NCBI GenBank assembly: GCA_022414725.1
Contig: CM039463.1
Span: 51,504,277-51,568,276 of the forward strand
Reading direction: 5' to 3'
From: Microglena sp. YARC
Taxonomy: Eukaryota > Chlorophyta > Chlorophyceae > Chlamydomonadales > Chlamydomonadaceae
Length of the DNA: 64,000 nt
Shown here: in pieces, positions 32,917 to 44,257 of the stretch
How positions within the stretch are numbered: position 1 is the first letter of the stretch
Layout of the letters: every line of letters starts with the position of its first letter
Notes under the pieces: model-generated
Told to the model about the DNA's origin: nothing
What the model saw: the letters and a program-made list of their open reading frames with translations, nothing else
Databases searched by the model: none
Position numbers and translations under genes: made by a program

Positions 32917-35900
32917 ATGGCCCCTTCTGATGCTGTGCCCGACGAAAAAGAAGCTCCTGTCCGCGCCCTCGACGCCCAGGACATCGCGTTTTTGAAAACC
33001 TATGGCCAAGGGCCCTATGCTGCGCATATTAAGAAAACCGAGGCCGATCTTAAAGATATTCTGAAGAGAGTGAATGACGTATGTGGAGTCAAGGAGTCGG
33101 ATACCGGTCTGGCCCCTCCAAGTCGGTGGGATCTGGTCTCCGACAAGCAAATGATGCAGGAGGAACAGCCTCTACAAGTAGCCAGGTGCACGAAGATTAT
33201 CAATCCCAACACCGACGATGCCAAATACGTGATCAATGTGAAGCAGATAGCCAAGTTCGTAGTGGGCCTTGGTGACAAAGTAGCTCCAACTGATATCGAG
33301 GAAGGAATGCGAGTTGGTGTTGACCGCAGCAAGTACCAGGTGAGGAAGGACTAGAAGGTGTTGCTGCCTAGAAGCTGTTTTCCAGTCTATCCACTGTTGA
33401 TGCTGAACTCTCAGATCATCACCAACCTTAATTTATGGACTTGTAGTAAGCAACGATTTGAGTTGAAGCCCTGTTACCTTCATCCCCCTAGCTTGTAGAG
33501 AAGCTTTGATCTGAGGGAGAGCCCCTTCGTCCAACTCGTCATGGGATCGCAGCAGCTGCTGGACCCCACCACCATGGCTAATTTGAGTTTAGTGCACATA
33601 GATCAAGACTGGCCTCTAGACTTTGGGGTCTAGCCACGTCTCTATCATGGGACAGTGGTTTCCCTCTGCAATACTTCAATGTGGTACATATTCGGACCAT
33701 CCTGTGTCGCAGACAAATCTTCTACTGCCCACCCCTGGAACACAGTAGTGCTTGATGTCTGTTTGGGCCTGATGAATCGGCACCAATTTTACCTCCACCT
33801 CGATTCCTCCGCATTTACATGGTTTGCCACCTCCACGTCATGCTAGCCTCAACGCACCTCCCTGGTCCATCCCACAAAGTTAGGGTTTCATGGAGAGGTG
33901 CCATCACATTCATGGGTTTGGTTATTGCAATAACCGATCCCCTGTAATGTGTCAACCCTGACAACCAGTCCTCACACATGGCACTTTCTTCCCAGATGAG
34001 ACCCTAACATGCATTTCAGCAAGAGACACCAATAAGGCATTAACTTAGCTGGCAATAACTTCCACCCCAGCCAGCCTCATCTATTTCGCACGTGTCGTAA
34101 TCCCTTTCCTCTTGCTTATGTCCATCTGTGACCATATCAGGGCCGACTCTCCTTTCATAACTTAATGCATTGATGATCTGTACACCAGTTGATGAGGTCT
34201 GATCAATTCTCATGTACCAAAGCGCCCATTGTAATGGCCTCTGGTTTGACCACTGTATTGAACGCTTGAGTGAGCTTGTGATCTCTACAATTTACCTCAT
34301 AGTGACCTCATCCACCACCCATCCCACCTCTTGGCACTCCCACTTCGATATGAACCCTCATCTCCTCACCCCACACAAATTGGTATCCCTCACCTTTTTC
34401 CAACCATCCCACCTAGAAACTCGCCCTCCAATTCCTTTGCTAGTCATCAAACCTTCAACACCCGCCCCTTCCGTCCTCCAATCTCCAGGCTGTTCCACTG
34501 ATCCCTGACCCTGCCCTTTCTCATGAGTGCAGATCCAGATCCCCCTCCCACCCAAGATTGACCCCACGGTCACTATGATGACTGTGGAGGAAAAGCCTGA
34601 CATCACATACTCAGATATCGGCGGCTCCAAGGAGCAAATAGAGAAGATGCGAGAGGTGGTAGAGCTGCCCATGTTGCACCCTGAGAAGTTTGTCGCCTTG
34701 GGTATTGATCCACCCAAGGGTGTGCTCATGTACGGCCCCCCTGGAACAGGCAAGACCCTCCTGGCCCGAGCAGTGGCAAACCGAACAGATGCTTGCTTCA
34801 TCCGTGTCATTGGCTCAGAGCTGGTGCAGAAGTATGTTGGTGAGGGTGCCCGCATGGTGCGTGAGCTCTTCACCATGGCACGCTCCAAGAAGGCTTGCAT
34901 TGTCTTCTTTGATGAGGTGGACGCAATAGGAGGTGCCCGCTTTGACGATGGAGCTGGAGGTGACAACGAGGTCCAGCGTACCATGCTTGAGATTGTCAAC
35001 CAGTTGGATGGCTTCGATGCCCGAGGTAATGTGAAGGTGCTGATGGCCACCAACAGGCCTGACACTCTGGACCCTGCCCTTCTCCGCCCTGGACGTCTGG
35101 ATCGTAAGGTTGAGTTCGGTCTTCCAGACTTGGAGTCAAGGACCCAGATCTTCCAGATTCACACTCGCGCCATGAACTGTGAGCGCGACATTCGCTTTGA
35201 GCTGCTAGGGCGTCTGTGCCCTAACAGCACAGGTGCTGACATCCGCTCAGTTTGTACGGAGGTAAGGGTGGCTACTGTGGGTCACTGTTTCCTTTCTTGA
35301 TCTACACGTAGCAGCTTCTAGGCAGCTCCTTTTCCCTGTCCTTTGGCCAAACCTGAAGCTAGCTAGTGTGTCTGAAAGCTGAAATGACAGGCATTCCAAG
35401 GCAGCTGAAAGCTTTGGTATTGAACCGGTAGCTGTCTCTTGGATCTGACTGGAAGCTGCCATGCATAGTAAAAAAAGAATCAGTACTGTGGTTTGAAACC
35501 ACTTTGTCATGCCAGCAGGCGACGACAAAGATTGTGAATGATGGGGGAGGGTTGAATTGGGTAACTTAGTGTGCATACAAGTCGCAGTGCAGGAGAGGGC
35601 AGGAAAGTGGTGTGGGGAATGTTGGGACTCCCAACTCCCCTTTGGAGTCAGAAGATGGCGCTTTCCTTCAAAAGATGAGTGCTTGTGTGTGTTTTGTGTG
35701 TTTGGGGGGGGGGGAAGGGGGGGGCAGGGGCAGGGGCATATAGATGAATTGGTGTTGCTGCTGCAAGTTCCGACATCACTTCCTCGCCCAACTATCACTC
35801 GCTTTATGGCCATCACTGGGGTGGATAATGTGAGCGTCTAACTCTCGAATTATTCTTGTCACTGTCTTCAGCCGCAGAGTTCAGACCAGCCTACATTGGT

Positions 35901-38265
35901 TGGGTTTTTTCCGATGCAGAATATACTAACAATCTAAATTTGACGGTTTCTCCCATCAAGTTAGACCGTTAAATTTTCCTGTCAGTGCGGTATTTCATTT
36001 ATTCAGATACATATGCATACACAATCAAATCAAACCCCAACTCTCCATAGCTTTTCTTTTCAGCTTTTCTCATCAGCTTCTGGACAGCTCCCCAAGCCGG
36101 CCACTGTGCTACACCCAAATGTTTCTCCACTTCTAGACAGCTAATTGTGTGATCTGCCAAGTGCACTGCGTCGCATTAGGTTCAGCTGAATGACAAGTCA
36201 AGGGAGCTGCCTAGAAGCTACTGCTCGTAGCGCAAAAGAAAAGCTATGAAACTCTCTCAGCCCCTTTCAGTGATGTACATTGGTCTAGTGGTAGACCAAA
36301 TCGCTTGGGGAGGATGAGTCGGGGGTTCGATTCCCCCTACGGTCGCTCTTACCGTTGCAGGTCGTTGTCAACCACTATGGTAGCTTGTCTAATTGAGGTA
36401 GAAGACCGCTCTCTACCGCGTACGACAGGTTCCCTTAACACCACGCCCCACCAGGGGTTATCATTACCTTTTTAAACTCTCTCTCCCACTCGCTTGCAGG
36501 CTGGTATGTACGCCATCCGTGCTCGCCGAAAGACAGTGACAGAGAAGGATTTCTTGGAGGCTGTAAACAAGGTCATCAAGGGTTACCAGAAGTTCTCTGC
36601 CACTCCCTCATACATGGTAAGTTTTGGGTGAAGCCCCCGGAGTTACCCATTTGTCCGTCTGTCCGTCTGCACTGCTGAAGTGTACAAGCGGTCCAGAGTC
36701 TCCGCTGAGTGTTTCTATCGTATCTAGGCAGAGCGCTGCTCTGAGCGCTGTATCATACTGAGCTCAAGCCACAGACCTCTAAACAGAAAGCCACTAACCG
36801 CAAATCACCAACCAACAGGCAAGTCTATTCTAATGGACATGCTAGCCATGCAGAATAGCGCCGGCAAGCTCTCAGGCATCATCCTGTTCTGAGCGCTGCA
36901 TCATACTGAGCTCAAGCCTCAAACCTCTAAACAAAAAGCCACTAACCACAAATCACCAACCAACAGGCAAGTCTACCCTAATATAACATGCTAGCCATGC
37001 AGAACAGCGCCCGCAAGCTCTCAGGCATCATCCTGTTCTGAGCGCCGTATCACACTGGGCATACTGGGGCACTGGGCATTACTGATACCGGACGCCTGCT
37101 TATCCTGCTGCTAATCCTGCTCATCCTGCTGCTGCTTCTGCTAATCCTGCGCATGTTTTCTGTTGGAGTTGACTATCTGTGAGGGTTCTGAACGCCATTT
37201 GCAGGCGTCCAGGTTGTGCCCCAATGCATCATGCCCTCATGTTGTTAGGTTGATTCTCTTCATGATATGGCTTGTTTTTGCCTTGCCCAAATTTGCGCCC
37301 TTGCCCCAATCCCTCGTGACCTCGTGTTATTATGCTGATTCTCTTCTGGATAGGGCTTGTTGTTTTTGCATTGGCCAAATTTGCGCTCGTGCCCCAATCC
37401 CTCGTTACCTCATGTTGTCATGCTGATTCTCTGCTGGATTGGGCTTGTTGTTTTTGCCTTGCCAAAATTTGCGCCCGTGCCCCAATCCTTCACGACCTCG
37501 TGTTTTTATGCTGATTCTCTTCTAGATAGGGCTTGCTGTTTTTGCCTTGCCAAAATTTGTGCTCGTGCCCCAATCCTTCGCGACCTTATGTTGTTATGCC
37601 AACTCTCTGCTGGATAGGGCCTGTTTTGGGCGGAGCCCCCCCTTCTGGGGAAAGGAAGCCCTCAGGGTTACCCTATTGTCTGTTCGTCCGACCGTCCGTC
37701 CGACTGATCGAAAAATCGAAGCATGACACGTCAGCCAGCTGTCTCGTAACTAACTGGCTTCGGTCAGCTCCAGCTTGGCAGAGTGTGTTGCCAACACACT
37801 CCCCCAATCTTCTGCGTCGCTTGCGACGTGGCATAGAACTTATTGCCTTTTTTATTTCCTTCAGCAGCACACCTGAATCTATGTGACCAGGACTTGCAGG
37901 CTCCTCTGCTCCTGTTCTCGTTTCCTTCCGTCTTTGGCACATCTGCCGATGAAAAACATCATGTCTTCGTATTAACTTGAGGATGTGATACTTGCCCTTA
38001 TTCCCTTACTTGCACGTCACCACAGATCAGCCCTTGTCGTCACCTCACCCACACTTGTCAGTTGCTCTATTGTTTCAGGGATTGCTAGTTATCTTTTGAT
38101 GAATCATTTGAAGACCATAATATGTAGAATAATATAGATAATGATGGTGAAATTACCCTTGAAATTTTACAATAAATTATTGTTGCATGAAAAAGCAATA
38201 ATATCGGCCACCCATCCTGGCATTGACATGCCCTCTGCTCCTTCTCTGCCCAGGTGTACAATTAG
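32917..38265 (+). CDS. RPT1: 26S proteasome regulatory ATPase subunit RPT1, 4 exons
   Basis: Exons 32917-33339, 34533-35261, 36500-36616 and 38254-38265 all join in phase 0 with GT/AG borders. They give 426 residues, the length I recall for plant RPT1. Residues 30-70 contain an N-terminal helical/coiled-coil region. After an OB-type segment come [20 protein letters not shown], Walker A GPPGTGKT (about 209-216), Walker [12 protein letters not shown] (about 266-269) and [20 protein letters not shown] with the arginine fingers near 326 and 329. [20 protein letters not shown] and [12 protein letters not shown] close the protein. It is one of six AAA+ ATPases that unfold substrates in the proteasome base. 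No HbYX tail is expected in RPT1. The last three residues sit on a 12-nt exon. Intron 2 holds MITE and SINE copies; intron 3 holds tandem repeats. Confidence 0.97.
35289..35470. mobile_element. decayed MITE M1 in RPT1 intron 2
   Basis: Left end GTAGCAGCTTCTAGGCAGCTCC and right GACTGGAAGCTGCCATG are recognisable but both termini are eroded. It begins less than 30 bp after the exon 2 donor. Confidence 0.6.
36047..36247. mobile_element. MITE M1 in RPT1 intron 2 (201 bp)
   Basis: Perfect outer ends ATAGCTTTTCTTTTC and GAAAAGCTAT, with GGAGCTGCCTAGAAGCTACT near the right. Same length as the copy at 21666. Confidence 0.88.
36258..36470 (+). mobile_element. tRNA-derived SINE, family A, in RPT1 intron 2
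   Basis: A-box-like TGGTCTAGTGGTAGACC, B-box GGGGTTCGATTCCCCC, body CGTTGCAGGTCGTTGTCAAC, tail CACCACGCCCCACCAGGGG and TTATCATTACC. It lies 10 bp after the MITE and 29 bp before the exon 3 acceptor. Confidence 0.88.
36617..38253 (+). repeat. tandem repeats filling RPT1 intron 3
   Basis: Two and a fraction copies of a 148-bp unit (CTGAGCGCTG, AAGCCACTAACC, CATGCTAGCCATGCAG) lie at 36741-37050. About four and a half copies of an 88-bp unit (TTGCGCCCGTGCCCCAATCC, GCTGATTCTC) lie at 37245-37625. A hairpin/GCGTCGC family element is at 37626-37850. No exon was recognised in the 1.6 kb before the terminal microexon. Confidence 0.85.
38254..38265 (+). other. RPT1: 12-nt terminal coding exon of RPT1
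   Basis: After the acceptor TTCTCTGCCCAG the sequence GTG TAC AAT TAG supplies Val-Tyr-Asn-stop. That is exactly the expected end after KFSATPSYM in exon 3. Without it, reading on from exon 3 would give residues unlike any RPT1 end. The surrounding gene model is complete only with this exon. Confidence 0.9.
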
Positions 38266-38402
38266 TTGTGCTTTTGATCGCAACAGCACTTGGTTGCTCG
38301 TCTTGCGTTAAGGCTATGGGCCTCTGCCGTCCTGTGCCACCCCCAGTGCACAGCCCACCTGCGAGCACCGGGATTGGAGTTCGTGAATACACGACTTCTG
38401 TA

Positions 38403-38815
38403 GTATGGACTATGGGAAAGGAGTTTGTCTATTCCATGAGATGGCTCGGAGTCATGGAGGCTGAGCAGTACTGTTAGCCTCCATGAGATTATTCGTGAGT
38501 CATCCATGCACACCGTCCTTCGCATGTTCAGTCCACCCCCTGCCCTGCGCTATGTGGTGGAGGTGGCTGAGCTGTGTCCTCATACTCTGCGGTGGAGGGG
38601 TTCATCTATGCAATGACAGGACTCGCGAGTCATGGAGGCTGAGCAGTACTGTTAACTTCCATGAGATTACTCATGAGTCATCTATGCACACCGTCCTTCG
38701 CATGTTCAGTCCGACCCCTGCCCTGCGCTATGTAGTGGAGGTGGCTAAGCCGTGTATTCTTACTCTGAGGAAAGGAGATAATCTATGCACCCTGTCCTTT
38801 GCTTGTTCAGGTTTA
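38403..38815 (+). repeat. about 179-bp tandem duplication after RPT1
   Basis: GGAGTCATGGAGGCTGAGCA and CACACCGTCCTTCGCATGTT each occur twice, about 179 bp apart, with a third partial start near 38760. This is probably RPT1 3' flank. Confidence 0.8.
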
Positions 38816-39112
38816 ACAGAGTTCTGTCATGCTTGCCCTCAGGTGGCATTCCTGATGGAAGGGAGTTCTGGGGCCACGCCAATTTAAAAGGGGCTATTAG
38901 AAAGTACTGGTCATGAGTTTGTCTAACTAAAATCATTACTTGCCACTGATATCTGGATTTAGCTGCATTTCAGCAGGCATTGGCTTCTTGAAGCTCGTGT
39001 GCATTTGGAAGTTTCACCATCGTCAGACGACCAGCTGAGTTGCTGTCTGTGCCCAGCTTGTGTCCTGTGTGGGAGACGTTGCAGCAGTCCCCTGCCCTGT
39101 GCTATGTAGTGT

Positions 39113-39290
39113 AATTAACATATAATTAAATTATCACTGTAGCACAAACTCAGGGCCCCCGTTGGTAAAGCGATTGTTTGGGGTTCAGTTCATCAGTGTT
39201 TTTTTCGTTTTAACCCCTCCTGATTTTATGGTTGGGCAAGTTAGCCCTTTAGCCTATTTGGCTACCCCTGGACTGTAACAACAAACTTAA
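39113..39290 (+). mobile_element. SINE-like repeat, family B
   Basis: Contains TTATCACTGTAGCAC, GTTGGTAAAGCGATTG, GGGTTCAGTTCATCAG (B-box-like), TGGTTGGGCAAGTTAGCCC and CCCTGGACTGTAACAACA. The same order of blocks is at 23470-23640. A pol III promoter is inferred from the A/B-box-like motifs. Confidence 0.55.
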
Positions 39291-39296
39291 CACTGC

Positions 39297-39352
39297 TGAA
39301 GACGGCGAGCAGCCAAATTGCTGGCTAGAGCCAAGTAACCAAGTTCAAGTCG
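39297..39352 (+). repeat. dispersed module R2 (GCAGCCAAATTGCTGGCTG)
   Basis: GACGGCGAGCAGCCAAATTG, CTGGCT, then AACCAAGTTCAAGT. Good copies lie at 47968-48022 and 49508-49565, and a reversed one at 40838-40872. Partial copies lie at 40582-40604, 42696-42722, 51522-51562, 52388-52440, 55112-55168 and 62108-62160. The core is a short imperfect hairpin. The constant right end suggests a fixed insertion boundary. Confidence 0.7.
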
Positions 39353-39359
39353 GTTAGGT

Positions 39360-40500
39360 AGTGCAGTCTCCTATCCAGTATTACGATGTAATATACAGGG
39401 GGGGTCAGGAAGATAGATTTTGACCGCATGTTCAATACGGTGTCCAGTTCAGATGGGAGTTGGAATTGTGGAAGTTTCATACACAAAGAGAGGGGGAATA
39501 AAGAGGGAAACGAGTTTTCATCCCCCCACCCCGCCCCCTAAAAAACCCTTACCCCCCCTAAAATGGGGGCAATTCGAGAGATCTTTTCTTGCCATATCCA
39601 TTTAGGCAAACTCGTATCAGAAGGGCTCGCCACCCCTGGAAACCCTAACCGTTCACCCTAGATGGTAGGCTCAATGCCGGCGCGATAGAGTGCGCGCAGC
39701 AGAATATCTTATTAGTCCTCGTTCGTTAACGATTGACTGGACACGTGGGGGTACGCAGTGTCCAGTCAGACAGACCCCCTCCGATCTCTGTCCGTGCGCA
39801 AGCACCAGGGTCGGCTGAAACGCCAAATGGTTGGGTGGAGGCATAGAGAGGATATTATGTTATTATAACATACGCAGCAAAAATCAATGCCGCGACTGAA
39901 CAGCACCGGGGCAGCTAGACAGTTTTATAACAGTGAGGGTTTAAGCAACATAAACCTCAGAAGTCAGGAACTGGTCCAGGAATTATACTCAAAAAAGCGA
40001 ATGAAAAATGTTGTTTTCTCGGAGACCCTATTTCACCCCCTCCCCTTAACCCCTTAATAAGAACCCCCTAATAAGAAAAGGCCCTAAAGAGTTCGGCCCT
40101 TACCCCTTTCACCCTTTGGGGTTACCCTAAAGGGGTTAGGGGCCTTAGGTGGGTTTGTTTCAGAGGGGTGTCCCAGAGAGCGCTTAGACCATTAGGGCTT
40201 TGACGAAAAAACAAAGCCAACCACTAAAGCATGCAAAACAAGCATGGAGCGACGAAAGAGAAATAGTAATAGGAAGAAATAGTAGTAGCTTAGTAGGAAG
40301 CAAAGAGTGGCCATAACCTAGTTAGCGGGATTTCAAAAGAAAGCGAAACAAAACAAAGAGCAAAGAAAAAAGCCGTTGCGCTCCCAGAAACAAGGGTGTT
40401 CGTAATATATTTAATACCTTATCCCGTTTCGACAAATGGCTCAATGATAGAGCTCGAAAAAACAAGGTGCGGAATTAAAATCACTAAGGGTGCGCTTTAG
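39360..40500. other. unassigned stretch, no gene seen
   Basis: Contains a short inverted pair (GACTGGACACGTGG and TACGCAGTGTCCAGTCA near 39734-39768). Also present are runs of CCCCTAATAAG and CCCTTTGGGGTTACCC near 40040-40145. No frame with coding character and no known domain was recognised. Confidence 0.5.
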
Positions 40501-40509
40501 GGTTGTGCG

Positions 40510-40668
40510 CTTTTGAGCGGGCGCTGTCAATCGCCATGGTAGCTTTGTCCAGGTAGCAGCCCATTCTTATCGCCAGAAGCTTAGTAACCAAGTTCAAGTT
40601 CTACCGCCATAAGACGGAGCTCCCTGAATACCACGCCCCACCAGGCGTTCTCATTACCATCACATACC
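40510..40668 (+). mobile_element. SINE tail interrupted by module R2
   Basis: GCGCTGTCAATCGCCATGG, TAGCTTTGTCCAGGTAGCAG, then an R2 right end (AGTAACCAAGTTCAAGTT) inside, then CCGCCATAAGACGGAGCTCC and CACCACGCCCCACCAGGCG. The same body without R2 is at 22030-22165. Confidence 0.6.
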
Positions 40669-40977
40669 TGAACGGTCGTGTCTGTAAGTAAATCAATGCC
40701 GGAGGATTGATCTCCAGTATAAGTCTAGCCTTAGAAGAGGTACAAGCCTACACGCGTTATTGTACATAGAGACTCTTCGACTTCATTGAGCATGGAACCT
40801 AAACCCTTACTTGAACTTGCTCGGTTACATAGCTCCCAAGCAGTAATTTGGCTGCTCGCCGTCTTCGGCAGTAAAAATAAATATACCAGGAAAATGTAAA
40901 CGCAAACAAATAATTCCCTTAATTTCAACCATCTTCAATATGGCAGGGCACTACTGGGTACATGGCTGATATGACTC

Positions 40978-41172
40978 AGGGTAATTCAAAGCGCGCGCTT
41001 TTTCGCTTTTGAGCGCTGCCTTTTTGACCCCCTCTGCGCTTTAAGCGCATTTTTTTGCAACCCCTTGTGGGCGCAGCAAGCAATTTTTGCGCTTTTTGCA
41101 CTACAAAGCGCAGTTTTTTTGTTTTCAAGTGCGCTCAAGCGCTGGCCAATTTGGCCATTTGAAGTACCCTTA
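40978..41172 (-). mobile_element. GCGC-hairpin element, inverted partner of 44064-44257
   Basis: CAGGGTAATTCAAAGCGCGC, CGCTTTTTGCACTACAAAGC and TTTGAAGTACCCT are the same blocks as at 44064-44257 in the opposite orientation. About 190 bp each. Inverted copies 3 kb apart could pair. Confidence 0.75.
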
Positions 41173-41344
41173 TATGACTGTGCAGACACGATACGTTGTG
41201 CTTTTCAAAGATTTGAAATAAAAACACGTTTAACATGTCCCTCTTTTCATAATCTAGACTCAACTTTAAATAAACGCTTGTACCGGTTTGTACATGAAAT
41301 TTGAAGCGTCAACGTTTTGTGTCAGGACGGTATATCTCTGCTTC

Positions 41345-41630
41345 CCCTATCATCATCATCACTTGCCCCCGGAGGATAGGGTTTGGGGTTTTGCCATCAT
41401 CAGCAGCAGCAGAAGCAGCATTTGCCCCTGGATGATAGGGTTTGGGGTTTTGCCATCATCATCAGCAGCAGAAGCAGCATTTGCCCCTGGATGATACGGA
41501 TTTGGGGTTTCGCCATCATCGTCACTGCCATCATCACTTGCCCCTGGATGACAAGGATTTCGGGGTTTGCCATCATCATCGTCATCATCATCACTACCAC
41601 TTGCCCCCAGAAGATATTTGCCGTCCAGTT
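41345..41630 (+). repeat. about 60-bp minisatellite with GCCATCATC
   Basis: Four to five copies of TTGCCCCTGGATGATAGGG, TTTGGGGTTTTGCCATCATC. The frames over it are His- or Ser-rich and not convincing. Confidence 0.8.
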
Positions 41631-41779
41631 AAGTCAACACGGTGAGTGGACTTCCGGTTGATGCTAGCATGGGACTCACCAACAGGGCCCCCTTGCTCAA
41701 CAACAGGCAGGCTACCACCACCACTGCTCCTTGAACCTAACCTACGAGGACAAAGGGCAACGAGTGCGAACAATCTCAG

Positions 41780-42690
41780 GTGAGGAAGACAAGGGGTGCA
41801 AATACTCAGGCCAAGGCCAAGGGCAGGGAGTGCAAATACTCAGGCCAAGGCCAAGGGCAGGGAGTGCAAATACTCAGGCCAAGGCCATGGGCTAGGGGTG
41901 CAAATACTCAGGCCAAGGCCAAGGGCAGGGAGTGCAAATACTCCGGCCAAAGCCAAGGGCAGCTAGTGCAACAAGGCCGAGGCTAAGGGGAGGGGTGCAT
42001 AAAGGCCGAGGCTAAGTAGGACAAAGGGTGCAAACACTCCCAGTTGAGAAAGACTAGGCGGAGGCTAAGGCCAAGGAGGACAAGGGCAAGGGGTGCGAAC
42101 ACTCCCAGTCGAGGAATACAAGGGCAAGGGATGCAAAGAGGCCAAGGCCAAGGAGGGCAAGGGGTGCGAACACTCCTAGTCGAGTAAGACAGGGGCAAGG
42201 GGTGCAAAGGCGGAGGCTAAGGCCGAGGAGGACATAGGGCAAGGGGTGCAAACACTCTCAGACGGGGAAGACAAGGGCAAGAGGTGGGAAAAGGCGGAGG
42301 CCAAGGAAGACAAGGGCAAGGGGTGCAAACACTCCTAGACAAGAAAGACAAGGGCAAGGGGTGCAAGAAGGCGGAGGCTAAGACCAAGGGGTGCAAACAC
42401 TCCCAGACGAGGAAGACAAGGGCAAGAGGTGGGAAAAGGCGGAGGCCAAGGAGGGCATAGGGCAAGGGGTGCTAACACTCGCAGTCGAGGAAGGCAAGGG
42501 CAAGGGGTGCAAAAAGGCGGAAGCCAGGGCTGAGGAGGACAAAGGCAAGGGGTCCAACAAGGTGGAGGCGAAGGCCGAGGAAGACAAGGGCAAGGGGTGC
42601 ATGGCCGAAGCCAAGGAGGACAAGGGCAAGGGGTGCGAACATTCCTAGTCGAGGGAGACAAGGGCAAGGGGTGCAAAAAGGCAGAAGCCA
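41780..42690 (+). repeat. GACAAGGGCAAGGGGTGCAA minisatellite
   Basis: Roughly 900 bp of AAGGCCAAGG, GACAAGGGCAAGGGGTGC and AACACTCCCAGTCGAGG modules. A plus frame at 42391-42648 reads Lys/Glu/Gly repeats (EAKAEEDKGKGC). It could be a relic of a Lys/Glu-rich coding repeat but carries frameshifts and stops elsewhere. Confidence 0.8.
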
Positions 42691-43070
42691 AGGCTGGAGC
42701 CATGTAACCAAGTTCAAGTATGGTAAGGAATGGCGTTTGGAAGGGCATGTGTGGTGTTGTTTGCTGGTTGGATGATACAAACTGTTGCATTGCATTCTAT
42801 ATTTATATTGTATGATTGCATTACCCCGCCCTTTCATCTTTTGTTGATGATTGCATTACCCTGCTCATTCGTTTTGTGTGTCGTGTTTTGGGTTGATTAT
42901 GGCCTGTTTATGGCAATGTAATGTAATGAATAAATGAATGCAATCAATATAATTGCCTCCCCACCAGGACTTTAGACTTGGACCAACTTTGTCACACCTG
43001 AACACCACCCTGCCAGCAGAGTACAATTCATTTGAATTGATGCAGCACTACCTGACTACCATTTTTCGGC

Positions 43071-43135
43071 GGAGCCCCCCCTTCTGGGGGCGGGAGCCCC
43101 CAGGGTCACCCCGTTGTCTGTGCATGTGACCGGAC
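43071..43135 (+). repeat. hairpin/GCGTCGC family element, 5' fragment
   Basis: GCGGAGCCCCCCCTTCTGGGG and GGGAGCCCCCAGGGTCACCC form a strong G/C hairpin. Longer copies lie at 37626-37850, 51988-52250 and 60600-60795 (reversed), and a diverged one at 23705-23895. Long copies end near the palindrome GCGTCGCTTGCGACG. Confidence 0.7.
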
Positions 43136-43228
43136 GAACAAGACCGTCTGTATTCCTGTGCCACCTGTAGCTCTGAGAGACAGTTTAGCACATAAATGTT
43201 TTGCGATGTTCATAAGCTTTCCTTGAAA

Positions 43229-43441
43229 AAGGTAATGATAACGCCTGGTGGGGCGTGGTGTTAAGGGAGCCCGTCGTACGCGGGTGGGGCGCGGTCTCCT
43301 ACCTCGACTGGACAAGCTACCATCGCGGTTGACGACGACCTGCAACGCCAAGAGCGACCGAAGGGGGAGTCGAACCCCCGACTCTTCGTCCTCCAGCAAT
43401 CTGGTCTACCACTAGACCATTGTATATCACTGAGAGGGGCT
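43229..43441 (-). mobile_element. tRNA-derived SINE, family A, reversed copy
   Basis: Reverse complement of the elements at 2790 and 36258, with GGTAATGATAACGCCTGG at the left and GGTCTACCACTAGACCA at the right. The B-box GGGGTTCGACTCCCCC is intact. Confidence 0.88.
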
Positions 43442-43516
43442 GCTTTCCTTGACTCTGTCAGACTATGGGCACATTTGTAGTCCAGTAGGGCAACAGGACA
43501 AATGTAATCGTCATCA

Positions 43517-43632
43517 TCATTGTTGGCTGTTGTCCCCAGTGCAAGCAAACGGGCTGCCCCCCCAAACCTCATGCCTCACAATAAGGCATACTATCGATGA
43601 GTACGTCAGTAGTACGCTTTATTACAAGGCGT
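43517..43632 (+). repeat. dispersed repeat R1
   Basis: CCCCAGTGCAAGCAAACGGG, CTCATGCCTCACAATAAGGC and a second AAGGCGTACTATTGA end. Confidence 0.65.
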
Positions 43633-43689
43633 ACTATTGACTTATTCATCATCATTGCCCACCATCTTGCAGCACCAGGAAATTGACTA

Positions 43690-44030
43690 CCTGATTCATC
43701 TCACCCACCGATCAACATCACACATCAACACACGCACCAATCAACATTGTACTTCATCACACCCACCAATCACCATTGCACTTCATCACACCCACCAAAC
43801 ACCATCGTACTTCATCACACCCACCAATCACCATCACACTTCAACACACCCACCAAGCACCATCGTACTTCATCACACCCACCAATCACCATCACACTTC
43901 AACACACCCACCAATCACCATCGGACTTCAACACACCCACCAATCACCATCACACTTCAACACACCCACCAAGCACCATCGTACTTCAACACACCCACCA
44001 ATCATCATCGCACTTCATCACAAGGATATG
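43690..44030 (+). repeat. about 30-bp tandem repeat (CACCCACCAATCACCATC)
   Basis: About eleven units of CACTTCATCACACCCACC and AATCACCATCG. All three plus frames are open because the unit length is close to a multiple of three, so no gene is inferred. Confidence 0.9.
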
Positions 44031-44063
44031 TAATTCACACCTGAACAAACTCGCCACCCCTCC

Positions 44064-44257
44064 AGGGTACTTCAAATGGCCAAATTCGCCAGCGCTTTAG
44101 CGCACCTGAAAACAAAAAACTGCGCTTTGTAGTGCAAAAAGCGCACAAATTGCTTGCTGCGGGGGGTTGCCACAGGGGGTTGCAAAAAACTGCGCTTGCA
44201 GCGAGGAGGGGGTCAAAAAGTCAGCGCTCAAAAGCGCGCGCTTTGAATTACCCTGCA
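44064..44257 (+). mobile_element. GCGC-hairpin element
   Basis: Starts AGGGTACTTCAAATGGCC and ends GCGCGCTTTGAATTACCCTG. It is immediately preceded (44039-44063) by a duplicate of the exon end and donor found at 44646-44675 (CACCTGAACAAACTCGCCA). Confidence 0.75.

Noticed and set aside
36258..36470. tRNA gene
   Set aside because: A- and B-box-like motifs are present. But the element is dispersed, has a 140-bp body with a shared tail, and does not fold as a clean tRNA by eye.
42391..42648. Lys/Glu-rich small protein
   Set aside because: The frame is a slice of a 900-bp minisatellite with stops and shifts on both sides; no start context or splice sites.
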